A stretch of 64,000 nucleotides of DNA from the NCBI GenBank assembly GCA_905215405.1, contig CAJMQE010000008.1:1-64000 (forward strand), given 5' to 3'. The stretch's first letter is position 1; each line of letters begins with the position of its first letter. The DNA comes from an uncultured bacterium (GTDB taxonomy: Bacteria > Bacillota > Clostridia > Lachnospirales > Lachnospiraceae). Made by a program: the position numbers and the translations under genes. The notes below the pieces were generated by a model. The model was not told where the DNA came from. It worked only from the letters and a program-made list of their open reading frames with translations, and made no database searches. Positions 19,302-28,172 of the stretch are shown one piece after another.

Positions 19302-20366
19302 CTATCTGCTAAATAAATAGTAAAGAATACCGTAAAATACACATGGCATACAAGCCACGATCACAGGCAGTATCGCTTTAAAACTCTTCTTTTCAATTGC
19401 ATTCCAAAAACCAAAAACACCAATCATAATCGCGGTGAGTTCAATACCAATACCTGACATCAGGCAACCCGCAATGGATGCAATGCCAAGTACAATATAA
19501 TTTGCATTAATTCGTTTATACGTATAAATGTTAAGCAGGAATAATAAAAGAACTGGTATCATAATTCCACAATATACAGCTTTTCCCTGCCAAACACGTG
19601 TAAGTAGAAATGTTTCTCCGGTATACACTGATGAGTTACCAAAAATATTGATCACCGATGCAAGTGAAACAAACATTGCACATAAAACAGTATCTTTTCT
19701 GAACAGTTTTCTTGCCAGCAGCCAGTATACTGCATATGCAAGCACTAACAGAATTGGTGGTAAAATCGTATGTGCTACGATTGTCGGATGAATCAGTATC
19801 ATTTTCGCGATCAATGTAATGAATAATACCCAAGGTGATGTTACGTCCTTTACAAGTTCACCAACAAACTCTGTTCCTGCCTGCCCTGTAATTGGATTAT
19901 TCAAGAACATGGTGTTGCTGTTGTATGTTTCCAGCGCATTGACAACGTATCTGGAATCATCCGCATCTGTATGCTGATAAAATACGTACATACAGCACTG
20001 AAATATGATCAGTGCCGCCATTAACAGCAATGCCACGATCTTTGGTGCTGATAATGAAATATTTGATATCTTAGTCTTGATATCCTGTCTATATTCCTCA
20101 CGACTGGAAACCAGTCTTACCAGTGATACGATACAGAGTATCGCAATAACTGCGAACCATGCAATGACGACTACACGAAACTGCGTCTTTGCAATAATAC
20201 ATGGAACTGCTATCAGCTGAAACACTGCAAATAGTGTAACCATGCCTACCACATAATTTAAAATATAATCATATTTATTATTCGTAAAACTATTTATCAT
20301 CAGTCCGATTAATTCAGGAACGATAAACAGTACCACGCATAATAATAAAAACTTAAGTATTATCAT
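19302..20366 (-). CDS. GT-C-like membrane protein, N-terminal half
   Basis: A 354-residue protein with about nine or ten hydrophobic segments. The outer loop after the third or fourth helix contains HTDADDSRYVVNALETYN, an acidic cluster of the sort that forms the GT-C active site. It ends in a helix (VACMPCVFYGILYYLFSR) without a soluble domain. That domain seems to be supplied by the next gene, 11 bases downstream in another frame with its own ribosome site. The pair may form a two-chain polyprenyl-phosphate-sugar-dependent transferase. I do not recognise the family by name. Confidence 0.65.
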   Translation of the reverse strand: MIILKFLLLCVVLFIVPELIGLMINSFTNNKYDYILNYVVGMVTLFAVFQLIAVPCIIAKTQFRVVVIAWFAVIAILCIVSLVRLVSSREEYRQDIKTKISNISLSAPKIVALLLMAALIIFQCCMYVFYQHTDADDSRYVVNALETYNSNTMFLNNPITGQAGTEFVGELVKDVTSPWVLFITLIAKMILIHPTIVAHTILPPILLVLAYAVYWLLARKLFRKDTVLCAMFVSLASVINIFGNSSVYTGETFLLTRVWQGKAVYCGIMIPVLLLFLLNIYTYKRINANYIVLGIASIAGCLMSGIGIELTAIMIGVFGFWNAIEKKSFKAILPVIVACMPCVFYGILYYLFSR

Positions 20367-20371
20367 GTTTC

Positions 20372-21799
20372 TTACTTAGCTCCACCTTTCCCTAAGACAA
20401 CCATGACTGTCTTAAATATTATCTTGATATCGAGCCCCAGGCTCCAATTATCTATGTATTTGAGATCCAGTCTTACGACCTCCTCAAAATCTTCGATATC
20501 ACTTCTGCCACTTACCTGCCACATCCCAGTGATTCCCGGTTTTGTGCTCAGTCTACGCTTATGGTAAGTTTCATACTGTTTGTATTCATCGACCGTAGGT
20601 GGTCGTGTTCCTACTAGACTCATGTCTCCTTTCAGAACATTGAAGAACTGTGGAAGTTCATCCAGACTTGTTTTACGAATAAATTTTCCAACTTTGGTGA
20701 TACGTGGATCACCTGTCATCTTGAACATAAGGCCACTCATCTCATTCTTATCCATCAGTTCTTTCTTACGTTTCTCTGCATCAGGATACATGGAGCGGAA
20801 TTTGTAGATATCAAAGTAACGGCCATTTTTACCAACACGTTTTTGTTTGAAGATCAATGGTCCTGGTGATTCGATCAGAAGCACTGGCGCCAAAAAGATC
20901 GTAACAACAGCTGTAATCATAATTCCCACCAGACTACCAAAGATATCCATGATACGTTTGACTGCAAGTTTCCTTGGATCATAGAACTTATTTGCAAATG
21001 TTACGACCGGAATATCACCGAACATATTCAGTGTTCTATCGAAATCATCGAGATCTTCAAGTTCCTGCACATTCAAATGGATCGTTGCCCCCATGTTTTC
21101 AAATTCCATCATGATATTTCTGAGAAGTTTGCCTGTTGTATTTTCAACATTGATAAAAACATCATCAATAACTGTCGTTCTGGCATAGTCAATAACCGTA
21201 TCTACATTTGCTACGACTGGAATATGATCGCCTACCGTCTGTCCCACCATATCTTCATCAATGATGACAACAGATGTGATCTTATTGGTCCATTCTGCAC
21301 GTCTGTTCATTCTTTTCAGAACTGTATCGACACGGTCTTTAGTTGTAATTAGGAATAACTGTGGTGTATAGGTATTGTTCTTTCGAATCTTTAACAGATA
21401 GAACTTCGCTAATAAACGAACGACGTACATCACAAATACATTGATCAGTATTGTTAATAGATAAACGCCTCTTGACATTTCAACCGGCGTATGATTAATA
21501 AGAGAGATAATTGCAATGCTTGCCCCCATTGCAAGATTAACTTTAATAACCTCTTTAAACTCCAGATATTTCCCTCGATTTGTAAAATCACGATTATTGC
21601 AAAAAAATATTACTGCGACTACAAAGGCCAGTAATAATGTTCCCAGATGCTGATACAGCCGCTGTTCCACGTCTCCCGCCGCAAACTGCTTGTATACACA
21701 AAGCCATAGATACCCCGCCAGGTAATAGCTGATATACAGGCATACTGCATCCACGACAAACAAAATTAAATTCTGTGACTTTTCTTTATTCTGATACAT
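20372..21799 (-). CDS. Undecaprenyl-phosphate sugar-1-phosphate transferase (WbaP/polyPGT type)
   Basis: A 475-residue polyprenyl glycosylphosphotransferase. It has four or five N-terminal membrane helices, a central Rossmann-like domain (about 145-260) and the catalytic PGT domain from about 275: KRIMDIFGSLVG, PLIFKQKRVGKNG, FDIYKFRSMYPDAEK, TKVGKFIRKTSLDELPQF, LSLVG-type MSLVGTRPPT and ITGMWQVSGRS. It starts repeat-unit synthesis by moving a sugar-1-phosphate (often Gal or Glc) from UDP-sugar to undecaprenyl phosphate. It is the first gene after a promoter and a terminator, so it heads the operon. AGAGG precedes the ATG at 21799. Confidence 0.95.
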   Translation of the reverse strand: MYQNKEKSQNLILFVVDAVCLYISYYLAGYLWLCVYKQFAAGDVEQRLYQHLGTLLLAFVVAVIFFCNNRDFTNRGKYLEFKEVIKVNLAMGASIAIISLINHTPVEMSRGVYLLTILINVFVMYVVRLLAKFYLLKIRKNNTYTPQLFLITTKDRVDTVLKRMNRRAEWTNKITSVVIIDEDMVGQTVGDHIPVVANVDTVIDYARTTVIDDVFINVENTTGKLLRNIMMEFENMGATIHLNVQELEDLDDFDRTLNMFGDIPVVTFANKFYDPRKLAVKRIMDIFGSLVGIMITAVVTIFLAPVLLIESPGPLIFKQKRVGKNGRYFDIYKFRSMYPDAEKRKKELMDKNEMSGLMFKMTGDPRITKVGKFIRKTSLDELPQFFNVLKGDMSLVGTRPPTVDEYKQYETYHKRRLSTKPGITGMWQVSGRSDIEDFEEVVRLDLKYIDNWSLGLDIKIIFKTVMVVLGKGGAK

Positions 21800-21824
21800 C
21801 CCTTTTCCTCTTCACTAAATACTT

Positions 21825-21845
21825 AATGCCTCTCATTTAGGCATT
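21825..21845 (-). repeat. Small hairpin in the leader of the WbaP-like operon
   Basis: Seven-base arms AATGCCT and AGGCATT flank a 7-nt loop, between the predicted transcription start and the ribosome site. It has no T-tract, so it is not a terminator. It may affect mRNA stability or be chance. Confidence 0.4.
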
Positions 21846-21856
21846 TACATAGGTAA

Positions 21857-21885
21857 AGTATATCATTAATCCCCCTGTTAGTAAA
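21857..21885 (-). promoter_or_regulatory. Promoter of the wzx/wzy-type operon
   Basis: On the minus strand TTTACT (21880-21885) and TATACT (21857-21862) are 17 bases apart, matching sigma-70/SigA sites at four and five of six positions. It lies about 58 bases before the ATG of the first gene. A second pair, TTGACA with a poor -10, is slightly upstream. The rest of the 460-base gap to the GH25 gene holds a terminator and AT-rich DNA, with no other gene that I can support. Confidence 0.6.
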
Positions 21886-22092
21886 TAAAATTGACGCATT
21901 TTGTCAAATTGTACACATTTTGTGAATATTATGCAAATATTATAACGTATTTTTTGGAACACGCAAAAATACTGGATTTCTAATAGTTTTTTTCTTCCTG
22001 CTCTTCGTCTGGTCACAACCTCAAGGTACTTATATACTATGCAAAATATATCAGATTTCATGTTTTCCATTCATATGCAGATGTGTTTCCAT

Positions 22093-22143
22093 AAAAAAGC
22101 CCCTCCAGATACCAGTTTTTCTGATATTTGGAGGGACTTTTTT
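22093..22143 (-). terminator. Bidirectional intrinsic terminator after the GH25 gene
   Basis: Arms 22093-22113 and about 22124-22143 pair strongly (CCCTCCA with TGGAGGG), with one mismatch and A-rich and T-rich outer ends on both strands, so it can act in either direction. It lies about 120 bases after the stop of the GH25 gene and separates it from the WbaP-like operon. Confidence 0.88.
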
Positions 22144-22259
22144 ACTATATTACCTGTAACATACCTGTCTGTCAGTGTGGATTTACTGAACAATCAGTCG
22201 TATCCACCAATCTTTCTGCATTATTTTATACATTCTGTCAGGTTATGTACAATTATGTT

Positions 22260-23972
22260 CTACTTTGCGACTCTGCCTTCGCTCTTACCAAAGTTGATGT
22301 AGTGCAGATAATACATCTTATTATCAGTTCCATATGCTTCTGCAACATCTTTATTTTTTGTTTTGTATACTGAGAAGATGAAGTTCTCACTACCCTGTCT
22401 CTGTTCTGACATACCAAATGCTACGAAATGAGCAAGAAGCATTTTTGCATCATTGCCATATGCATTTCTGACATCTTCATATCTGTTATAGTAGAAGTCC
22501 TTATTATATACAGCGGAGTAATCAGTTCCTCTGTATACTGTGTCAGACTGAATCTTTCTGCCTTCGCTCTTACCAAAATTGATATAGTGCAGATAATACA
22601 TCTTCAGATCATTTCCATAAGCAGCCGCTACATCTTTATTCAGGACCTTATAATCCAGGACATCAAATGAGCTGATTGCTTTTCTGCCTTCTGCCATACC
22701 ATAATTAACGAAGTGTTCCAATAACGCTTCTGCATTATTGCCATACGCTGCTGCTACATCTGCATTGTTTTCCATGTAATAATCCTTGTTGTAAACAGCC
22801 GCATAGTCAACACCTTTATAAATCGTATTTGATGAAATCGGTCTTCCTTCGCTCTTACCAAAATTAATGTAGTGCTGGTAATACTGTTTCCAGTTATTTC
22901 CGTATACATTTTTCAGATCCTGATTCGCTGAAGCATAGTTCGCTGCGTTAAATGACGCATTTCCCTGTCTGCCTTCTGCCATACCATAATTTACAAAATG
23001 TTCTAACAGAAGATATGCATCGTTACCAAATGTATTTACGACATCTGCATTATTTGCTGCATAGTAATCTCTGTTGTAAACATCTGAGTAATCAACGCCT
23101 TCATAAATTCCTTTTGCCGCCTGTTCTTCACGTTCCTGCTGCTTGATTTCCTCTTCGCTTGGTCCATTGTAATCATCCGGGTTCGGATTTGGATCTACAA
23201 GTCTGACATCCATATCGACCACACCGCTGATTCCATCAACTGTACCTGCATGGGAATACTGCCACATCATGAATTCGCCGTCATAAGTACATTCACTGTT
23301 GTACTGAGCAACCCAGACATTGTATTCACGAATCACATCACTAGTTAAAATGCTTGTAAACCAGTATCTGTTTGCATATGTACCGATATTGCTAAATCCA
23401 TGTGTTCCACTCATCTCTTTGAGCCAGATTTCAGCAAATCTGTTCATTCCATCTGCGCCAGCTGCTGCATAGGCACCTGGATCTTCACTATCAAAGTAAA
23501 CTCCGACTTCTGGATTTCTTCCTCTTAACATACGAACGGTATGTGCAACTTCACTATAAGCGTTGTCATCATTTTCAGCGTAGGAATAAATGTATACGCC
23601 ATAAGGAATTCCAAGTCTTTCGCACTCGTCCATGTTGTAATTGGCTTTTGAATCATCCTGACTCTGATCATCGTCCCCATATCCAATACGAATGATTGCA
23701 AATTCAATTCCATCATTCTGAACTGCTTCCCAGTCAATCGTACCCTGATGTCTGGATACATCAACACCAGTCTGGGATGATACCATACCATTTGTAAAAC
23801 GATACTGTCTTCCGTCAATATGATACCAACCATCATATCTGCTGCCATCGCTTTCATAATACGGTGTTGTCTTAGATGGTATTTCTGCCGCATGGGCATT
23901 GACCATGAGCATCCCCGTTGCAGTCAGGGCCACAGTCAGTCCAAGTAGACACTTCTGCATTCTTTTTTTCAT
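22260..23972 (-). CDS. Secreted GH25 lysozyme (muramidase) with 95-residue C-terminal repeats
   Basis: A 570-residue exported protein. A signal peptide (about 1-28, ending AHA-A) is followed by a short cell-wall-binding-like segment (GWYHIDGRQYRFTNG). The GH25 domain spans about 66-265, with GVDVSRHQGTIDW, the catalytic DxE in YFDSED, and MWQYSHAGTVDGISG. Residues about 283-567 are three 95-residue units, each a pair of related motifs ending in GMAEGR or GKSEGR with a DVAAAYGN core. Such HY...EGR repeats are probably a wall- or glycan-binding array; this is inference. It cleaves the peptidoglycan glycan backbone and may make room for, or release, the surface polymer. It lies alone between two glycosyltransferase operons. 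Confidence 0.92.
   Translation of the reverse strand: MKKRMQKCLLGLTVALTATGMLMVNAHAAEIPSKTTPYYESDGSRYDGWYHIDGRQYRFTNGMVSSQTGVDVSRHQGTIDWEAVQNDGIEFAIIRIGYGDDDQSQDDSKANYNMDECERLGIPYGVYIYSYAENDDNAYSEVAHTVRMLRGRNPEVGVYFDSEDPGAYAAAGADGMNRFAEIWLKEMSGTHGFSNIGTYANRYWFTSILTSDVIREYNVWVAQYNSECTYDGEFMMWQYSHAGTVDGISGVVDMDVRLVDPNPNPDDYNGPSEEEIKQQEREEQAAKGIYEGVDYSDVYNRDYYAANNADVVNTFGNDAYLLLEHFVNYGMAEGRQGNASFNAANYASANQDLKNVYGNNWKQYYQHYINFGKSEGRPISSNTIYKGVDYAAVYNKDYYMENNADVAAAYGNNAEALLEHFVNYGMAEGRKAISSFDVLDYKVLNKDVAAAYGNDLKMYYLHYINFGKSEGRKIQSDTVYRGTDYSAVYNKDFYYNRYEDVRNAYGNDAKMLLAHFVAFGMSEQRQGSENFIFSVYKTKNKDVAEAYGTDNKMYYLHYINFGKSEGRVAK
22264..23118 (-). repeat. Three tandem 285-bp coding repeats in the GH25 gene
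   Basis: A CCTTCGCTCTTACCAAA block recurs at 22276, 22561 and 22846 on the plus strand, exactly 285 bases (95 codons) apart. The whole units are similar at DNA level as well as protein level. Each unit holds one GMAEGR-type and one GKSEGR-type motif. Repeat number could vary between strains by recombination. Confidence 0.88.
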
Positions 23973-24096
23973 ACTAACCTTTTCTCCTTGTGTATCTTAA
24001 TTATTTTTGTAACGAACCGCAATCTGCTGCCAGCTTTTCACCGCTTCGCCAGCTGACGATACCCGTCATCTCCCGCACAGATTTATCTTTGTTACC

Positions 24097-25938
24097 CTAC
24101 TCTTTCACTTCTGAAATATTCCTGTAACTATAATCACCTCTATCCAATGACAGATTTCTATTATAATTCGGATCTTCATGTTTGAGAAATTGTCTCCACT
24201 CATGCAGGAAAAATGCTATTTCCTTCTTAAACCTTCTTACCTGGCTGAATGTTTTTTCTGTCCCTCTCGATTTTGATTCGAAATGATAACACCTTGCATA
24301 TGGTGTGTATAGTACTATTTTACCATAATTTAGTACATTAAGGCAATAATCAATATCATTAAATGCGACAGGAAGTGACTCACAGAATCCTCCTGTTTCC
24401 CGAAAAATTTCACGGGTAGTCATCATACAGGCTGCAGTAACCGCGCTATACTCCTGACACATCAGGCTTCTTCCCCTGTGCAGATACGCCTCCTCCGGTT
24501 CTCCGACCATAATACTGTCAGCGACACCTTTCAATCCAACTATGACTCCAGCGCTCTGAATTGTCCTGTCATCATAAGTCATCTTGGCTCCAACGACTCC
24601 CACTTCCGATCTGCTGCAGATACCTGCCATCTCCGTAATGCAGTCAGAACGAAGTCTTGTATCATTGTTCAGAAACAGAATGTACTCACCCTTGCAGTAA
24701 TTCGCCCCATAATTGCAGATTGCAGAATAATTGAACTCATGCATCCAGTAGATGACATGTGCATGCGGATTCCCGTCTTCCAGTTTTTTATAATACTGAA
24801 ATGTCTCTTTCTGTACACTGTTATTCTCCACGATAATGATTTCATAATTTGGATATTCTGTCTGCTCCTCAATAGAGAGAATACAACGTTCAAGATCATC
24901 AATGTGATCTTTGTTGGGAATTACCACCGATACCAGCGGCAGATGTGCTGGACCATTTTCCAGCTCATAGACTACCCTTGTCAGTGCGAACTGTACTCCA
25001 TTTTCCACGAGGATTTTTCCTGCCTGCTCATCAATTTCTGCATGTGCATGAATACCACAATCTTTCAGATGTTCATCCAGCACTGCCAACACATCCGCAT
25101 CTTTCATTCGGTACTGTGCCTGAATCACAGGGTCCTCATTTGTATGCAATAACACTTCTGCCAAATGCTCCACACCAAGAAGGATATGTTCCTGTCCTTC
25201 TCTTTGTGTTCCATGCTGTTCCCTCTGATGTGACGCATTTGCGATTGCCTGTATGGACGCCTTTAAGAGAAGATCATAATACCAGGCAGTTCCTGCTCCC
25301 TGCTCGGTTTTTTCATTTACGAACAGTGCCAGCTGGTCAATTAATTTTCGGCCGATAAAGCAAAGTCTCCCAAAATAGTTACAGCTTCTTAACAGATCCG
25401 GGTTATAATCCGGCTTCATAAAGGGATTTCCTCTGTGTTCAAGATTCTCTCTGAACTCATCTTCATCCACATAAAGCATTTCTGCCCTATTTTCATTGAT
25501 ACGTTCCACCACTTTGGAAAGCGCTGTTTCCTCCACACGGTCTGTCGCTGCCACAAAGACAACATACTCACCCCTAGAGGATTGAAATGTCCGTGCCGCC
25601 TCTTTGGGATCTGTCAGAGAATTCATGGTAAGAAGTTCGTATTTGCTATAAGTCTGTTTCCAGTGCTGCATCCAGTCCTCTGTCTCTTCCTGACTCCCCG
25701 CTACAATCACACTGATCAGCGGTTCATATGCATATTTCTGGTCTCTGAACACCTGTAACTGCTCTTGTGTCAGCATCGTCTTTTTGACGAACTCCTCATA
25801 GGATACGGATGACTGCTGCGTATTTTTTCCCATCAAACGTGCGAACAGTCCAGAAATTCCGTACTGTTTACCGTAGTTCAATGCTTTTTTCAGATTATGC
25901 ATGGAAATATTCTTATAGATCGTTAATACTGTCTTCAT
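24097..25938 (-). CDS. Two-domain family 2 glycosyltransferase with a degenerate first domain
   Basis: A 613-residue protein. Residues about 70-205 align with a GT2 domain (PLISVIVAGSQ, GEYVVFVAATD, MLYVDEDEF, KPDYNPDLLRSCNYFG), but the DDGS motif is gone and the DxD place reads AATD (130-133). The second GT2 domain (about 335-590) is intact: PLVSVVIPNKDHIDDLERCI, IIVENNS, FLNNDTRL and GFCESLPVAFNDIDYCL. This layout is common in rhamnan-type polymer enzymes. The first domain probably binds acceptor or is structural. AGGAG precedes the ATG. It is the last gene of the operon whose promoter lies at 30,530-30,558. Confidence 0.87.
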   Translation of the reverse strand: MKTVLTIYKNISMHNLKKALNYGKQYGISGLFARLMGKNTQQSSVSYEEFVKKTMLTQEQLQVFRDQKYAYEPLISVIVAGSQEETEDWMQHWKQTYSKYELLTMNSLTDPKEAARTFQSSRGEYVVFVAATDRVEETALSKVVERINENRAEMLYVDEDEFRENLEHRGNPFMKPDYNPDLLRSCNYFGRLCFIGRKLIDQLALFVNEKTEQGAGTAWYYDLLLKASIQAIANASHQREQHGTQREGQEHILLGVEHLAEVLLHTNEDPVIQAQYRMKDADVLAVLDEHLKDCGIHAHAEIDEQAGKILVENGVQFALTRVVYELENGPAHLPLVSVVIPNKDHIDDLERCILSIEEQTEYPNYEIIIVENNSVQKETFQYYKKLEDGNPHAHVIYWMHEFNYSAICNYGANYCKGEYILFLNNDTRLRSDCITEMAGICSRSEVGVVGAKMTYDDRTIQSAGVIVGLKGVADSIMVGEPEEAYLHRGRSLMCQEYSAVTAACMMTTREIFRETGGFCESLPVAFNDIDYCLNVLNYGKIVLYTPYARCYHFESKSRGTEKTFSQVRRFKKEIAFFLHEWRQFLKHEDPNYNRNLSLDRGDYSYRNISEVKE

Positions 25939-26006
25939 ACTATACTCCTGCCCTTTGATCCATGCGTCTATCCATACTGACTGTTATGGCCTGTCCTTAC
26001 TGCCCG

Positions 26007-26921
26007 TCAGTGATATCCGCACATTTTATAAAATAGTGTTACTAATATGATATCCACATTTCGAACCACGCAAGCTGCTTTTGTCCACATATTGTTGCTG
26101 TTCTCCACACTATTTTTCAGTTGATATCGTCTTCTCAATACATTTACTAAAGTCTTTTTACACAATTTTTTATCTTCCAATATCTGACACATCTCCATAA
26201 AAGAGTCCGTCATACACTGGGACGATGAGGAATAATTGTCTTTTGTTTCTACATGGGTATAGATAATTTGTTCGTTGATACCAAAACTGCAGTTTTTCTG
26301 CATCATAAGAAGCCACAACAAAAAATCATCGCAGCCATTGACTTTCATAATATTCTGAACCCATTCCTGTGGAATTGCAGCTTTCCGGATCAGACACTGT
26401 CCCGGAGAAAATATCATATCCGTTCCATACACATAAAAAAAGGGATGTCTGACAAGTCTCTGCGCTGCCTTTCTCTGGTATAGCTTAACCGTATTCGCAT
26501 CTGTTGTACACTCCTGATTTCTGCGGACGCCATTTCCAACTATGATGTCATGTTTTCCGATCTGCTTATATTGAGATAGTAAAAAATCTTCGTGCAATTC
26601 ATCATCCTGATCGAGAAAACAGATATACTTTGCATCAGTATTGTTAAGTCCATGCACTCTTGTCTGATGAATACCGCTGTTCTCAGCATTCTGATAGAAC
26701 GAAACGCTGCAATTGGATGCCTGTTTTTTATAAGCTTGTTCCTGTTCACTAGAAATCCAGTTATCCGGGCTATCATTTACCAGCAGATACTCCACTGTCG
26801 CCTCCGGATACACACGGATCAGTTTTTTTGCGCAGAAATCCACATTGTGAATCAGTTTGCCGATATATTGTATTCCATGATAAACCGGCGTAATCACCGC
26901 TATCGTCTTCGTTGTCTTCAT
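26007..26921 (-). CDS. Family 2 glycosyltransferase
   Basis: A 304-residue GT-A enzyme: IAVITPVYHGIQYIGKLI at the N-terminus, VEYLLVNDSPDNW for the nucleotide site, NSGIHQTRVHGL and FLDQDDEL with the DxD motif. The C-terminal 120 residues are helical. GGGAG lies just before the ATG at 26921. It is ten bases downstream of a GT4 gene and 68 bases upstream of the two-domain GT2, so it belongs to the same operon. Sugar specificity is unknown. Confidence 0.86.
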   Translation of the reverse strand: MKTTKTIAVITPVYHGIQYIGKLIHNVDFCAKKLIRVYPEATVEYLLVNDSPDNWISSEQEQAYKKQASNCSVSFYQNAENSGIHQTRVHGLNNTDAKYICFLDQDDELHEDFLLSQYKQIGKHDIIVGNGVRRNQECTTDANTVKLYQRKAAQRLVRHPFFYVYGTDMIFSPGQCLIRKAAIPQEWVQNIMKVNGCDDFLLWLLMMQKNCSFGINEQIIYTHVETKDNYSSSSQCMTDSFMEMCQILEDKKLCKKTLVNVLRRRYQLKNSVENSNNMWTKAACVVRNVDIILVTLFYKMCGYH

Positions 26922-26931
26922 CTCTGACTCC

Positions 26932-28065
26932 CTATTTTCTCAGCATCTCATCAAACAGATTCATATAATCGTTGGCGATCATTCTGTAATCGTATATTGC
27001 ACTCATCGTTTCGCTGATCTCATCCAGTTTTTCCTGCTCATAAGTTGTATTCAGACAGGAAAGAATCGCTTTTCCAAGTTCCTTTTCATCATTTGCAGGG
27101 CTATAATAGCAGCACATACCATGCGTCACTTCCCTGTTGGCTGATACATCAGAAAGCAATGTTGGTACCTTTAAGATCATGGATTCCACCGCCGTCATAC
27201 CAAATCCTTCAAAAAGAGAGGGATTGACGTAAAGCTGACAGTCTTCCAGTAACATTCTCTTCTCTTCCCCGGACAGAAACCCTGTAAATCTAACTCGGTC
27301 TCCAAGCCTGTGCTCATCCACATAGTCCATCAGATATTTCATACGTTCTGGAACATTTCCGATCAGGATCAGATCACTGTCGATCTGCTCTTTTATCCGT
27401 TCAAACGCCTTAATAAGCGTAATGGTATTCTTGTGATGGAACTGGATATTCAGCGCCACAATATGCCTATTCGTACCTGTATGTCCATGATAGGACTCTT
27501 CTTCAATTCGTATTGGGTTATAAATTTTCTTGACTTTTTCCGCAAATGCCGGATAAAATCTGGATATTTCCGCTTTATCATAATCACTGATCGCAATGAT
27601 TCTGTCACTATGTGTAAAATCCATTCGATACATGATCCGATAGAGAAAATATTTAAAATAAGGAATCTTAACATCTCCGATCACTCTGTGGGATACCGCT
27701 TTGATATCATGCGGAATAACAACAGATGGGACCTTATACTTGAACAGCCCATTGGTGCAGCTTGCATGAAATACCAGTGATATATCATGTTGTCTGATGA
27801 TCTTTGGCAACACAAAGCTGTTGATATACATAATATGCCACAGTCTGGAAAGCTCTGATTTCCCATGTGAACCGGCAATTGTAATGAACTTTGCCTCCGG
27901 TGCCATGCTCTTTAATAATTCATAAGAGTAATCCAGGCATATGATAATCATCTTATCGAGTTGTTCATTTTCCTTAAATCCACGAAGCAGATTCAATGCG
28001 ACCTGGTCTTTTCCACCTGCATGATTTTCACTCAGATATATATAATTTAACGCAATCTTACCCAT
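26932..28065 (-). CDS. Family 4 glycosyltransferase
   Basis: A 377-residue GT-B enzyme from the ATG at 28065 (MGKIALNYIYLSENHAGGKD), chosen because the family normally starts at this strand and GGGGGT and AGGA stand upstream. The frame opens to 28134, but no ribosome site is seen there. Motifs are AGGKDQVALNLLRG, VIPHDIKAVSHRV, the linker IIAISDYDKAEI, LILIGNVPERMKYL and the EX7E block FEGFGMTAVESMILK. A TATAAT without a good -35 lies at about 28,090. It acts in the cytoplasm on the same glycan as its operon neighbours. Confidence 0.84.
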   Translation of the reverse strand: MGKIALNYIYLSENHAGGKDQVALNLLRGFKENEQLDKMIIICLDYSYELLKSMAPEAKFITIAGSHGKSELSRLWHIMYINSFVLPKIIRQHDISLVFHASCTNGLFKYKVPSVVIPHDIKAVSHRVIGDVKIPYFKYFLYRIMYRMDFTHSDRIIAISDYDKAEISRFYPAFAEKVKKIYNPIRIEEESYHGHTGTNRHIVALNIQFHHKNTITLIKAFERIKEQIDSDLILIGNVPERMKYLMDYVDEHRLGDRVRFTGFLSGEEKRMLLEDCQLYVNPSLFEGFGMTAVESMILKVPTLLSDVSANREVTHGMCCYYSPANDEKELGKAILSCLNTTYEQEKLDEISETMSAIYDYRMIANDYMNLFDEMLRK

Positions 28066-28172
28066 ATTTCCTGTGGCACCCCCTTTATTATACAAAAAAC
28101 AGACTTCACCCTGTTTCCTGTCCATCTTAATCATGACTTGTTCTTATTTATATGCGGTTGCTTACCTATATA

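Noticed and set aside
21837..22070. A 77-codon frame upstream of the WbaP-like gene
   Set aside because: It spans the predicted promoter and leader, lacks a ribosome site and looks like chance.
24478..25152. A 224-codon open frame on the plus strand opposite the two-domain GT2
   Set aside because: It is a shadow of a well-supported GT2 gene, has many Cys, His and Ile runs without any family motif, and no ribosome site.
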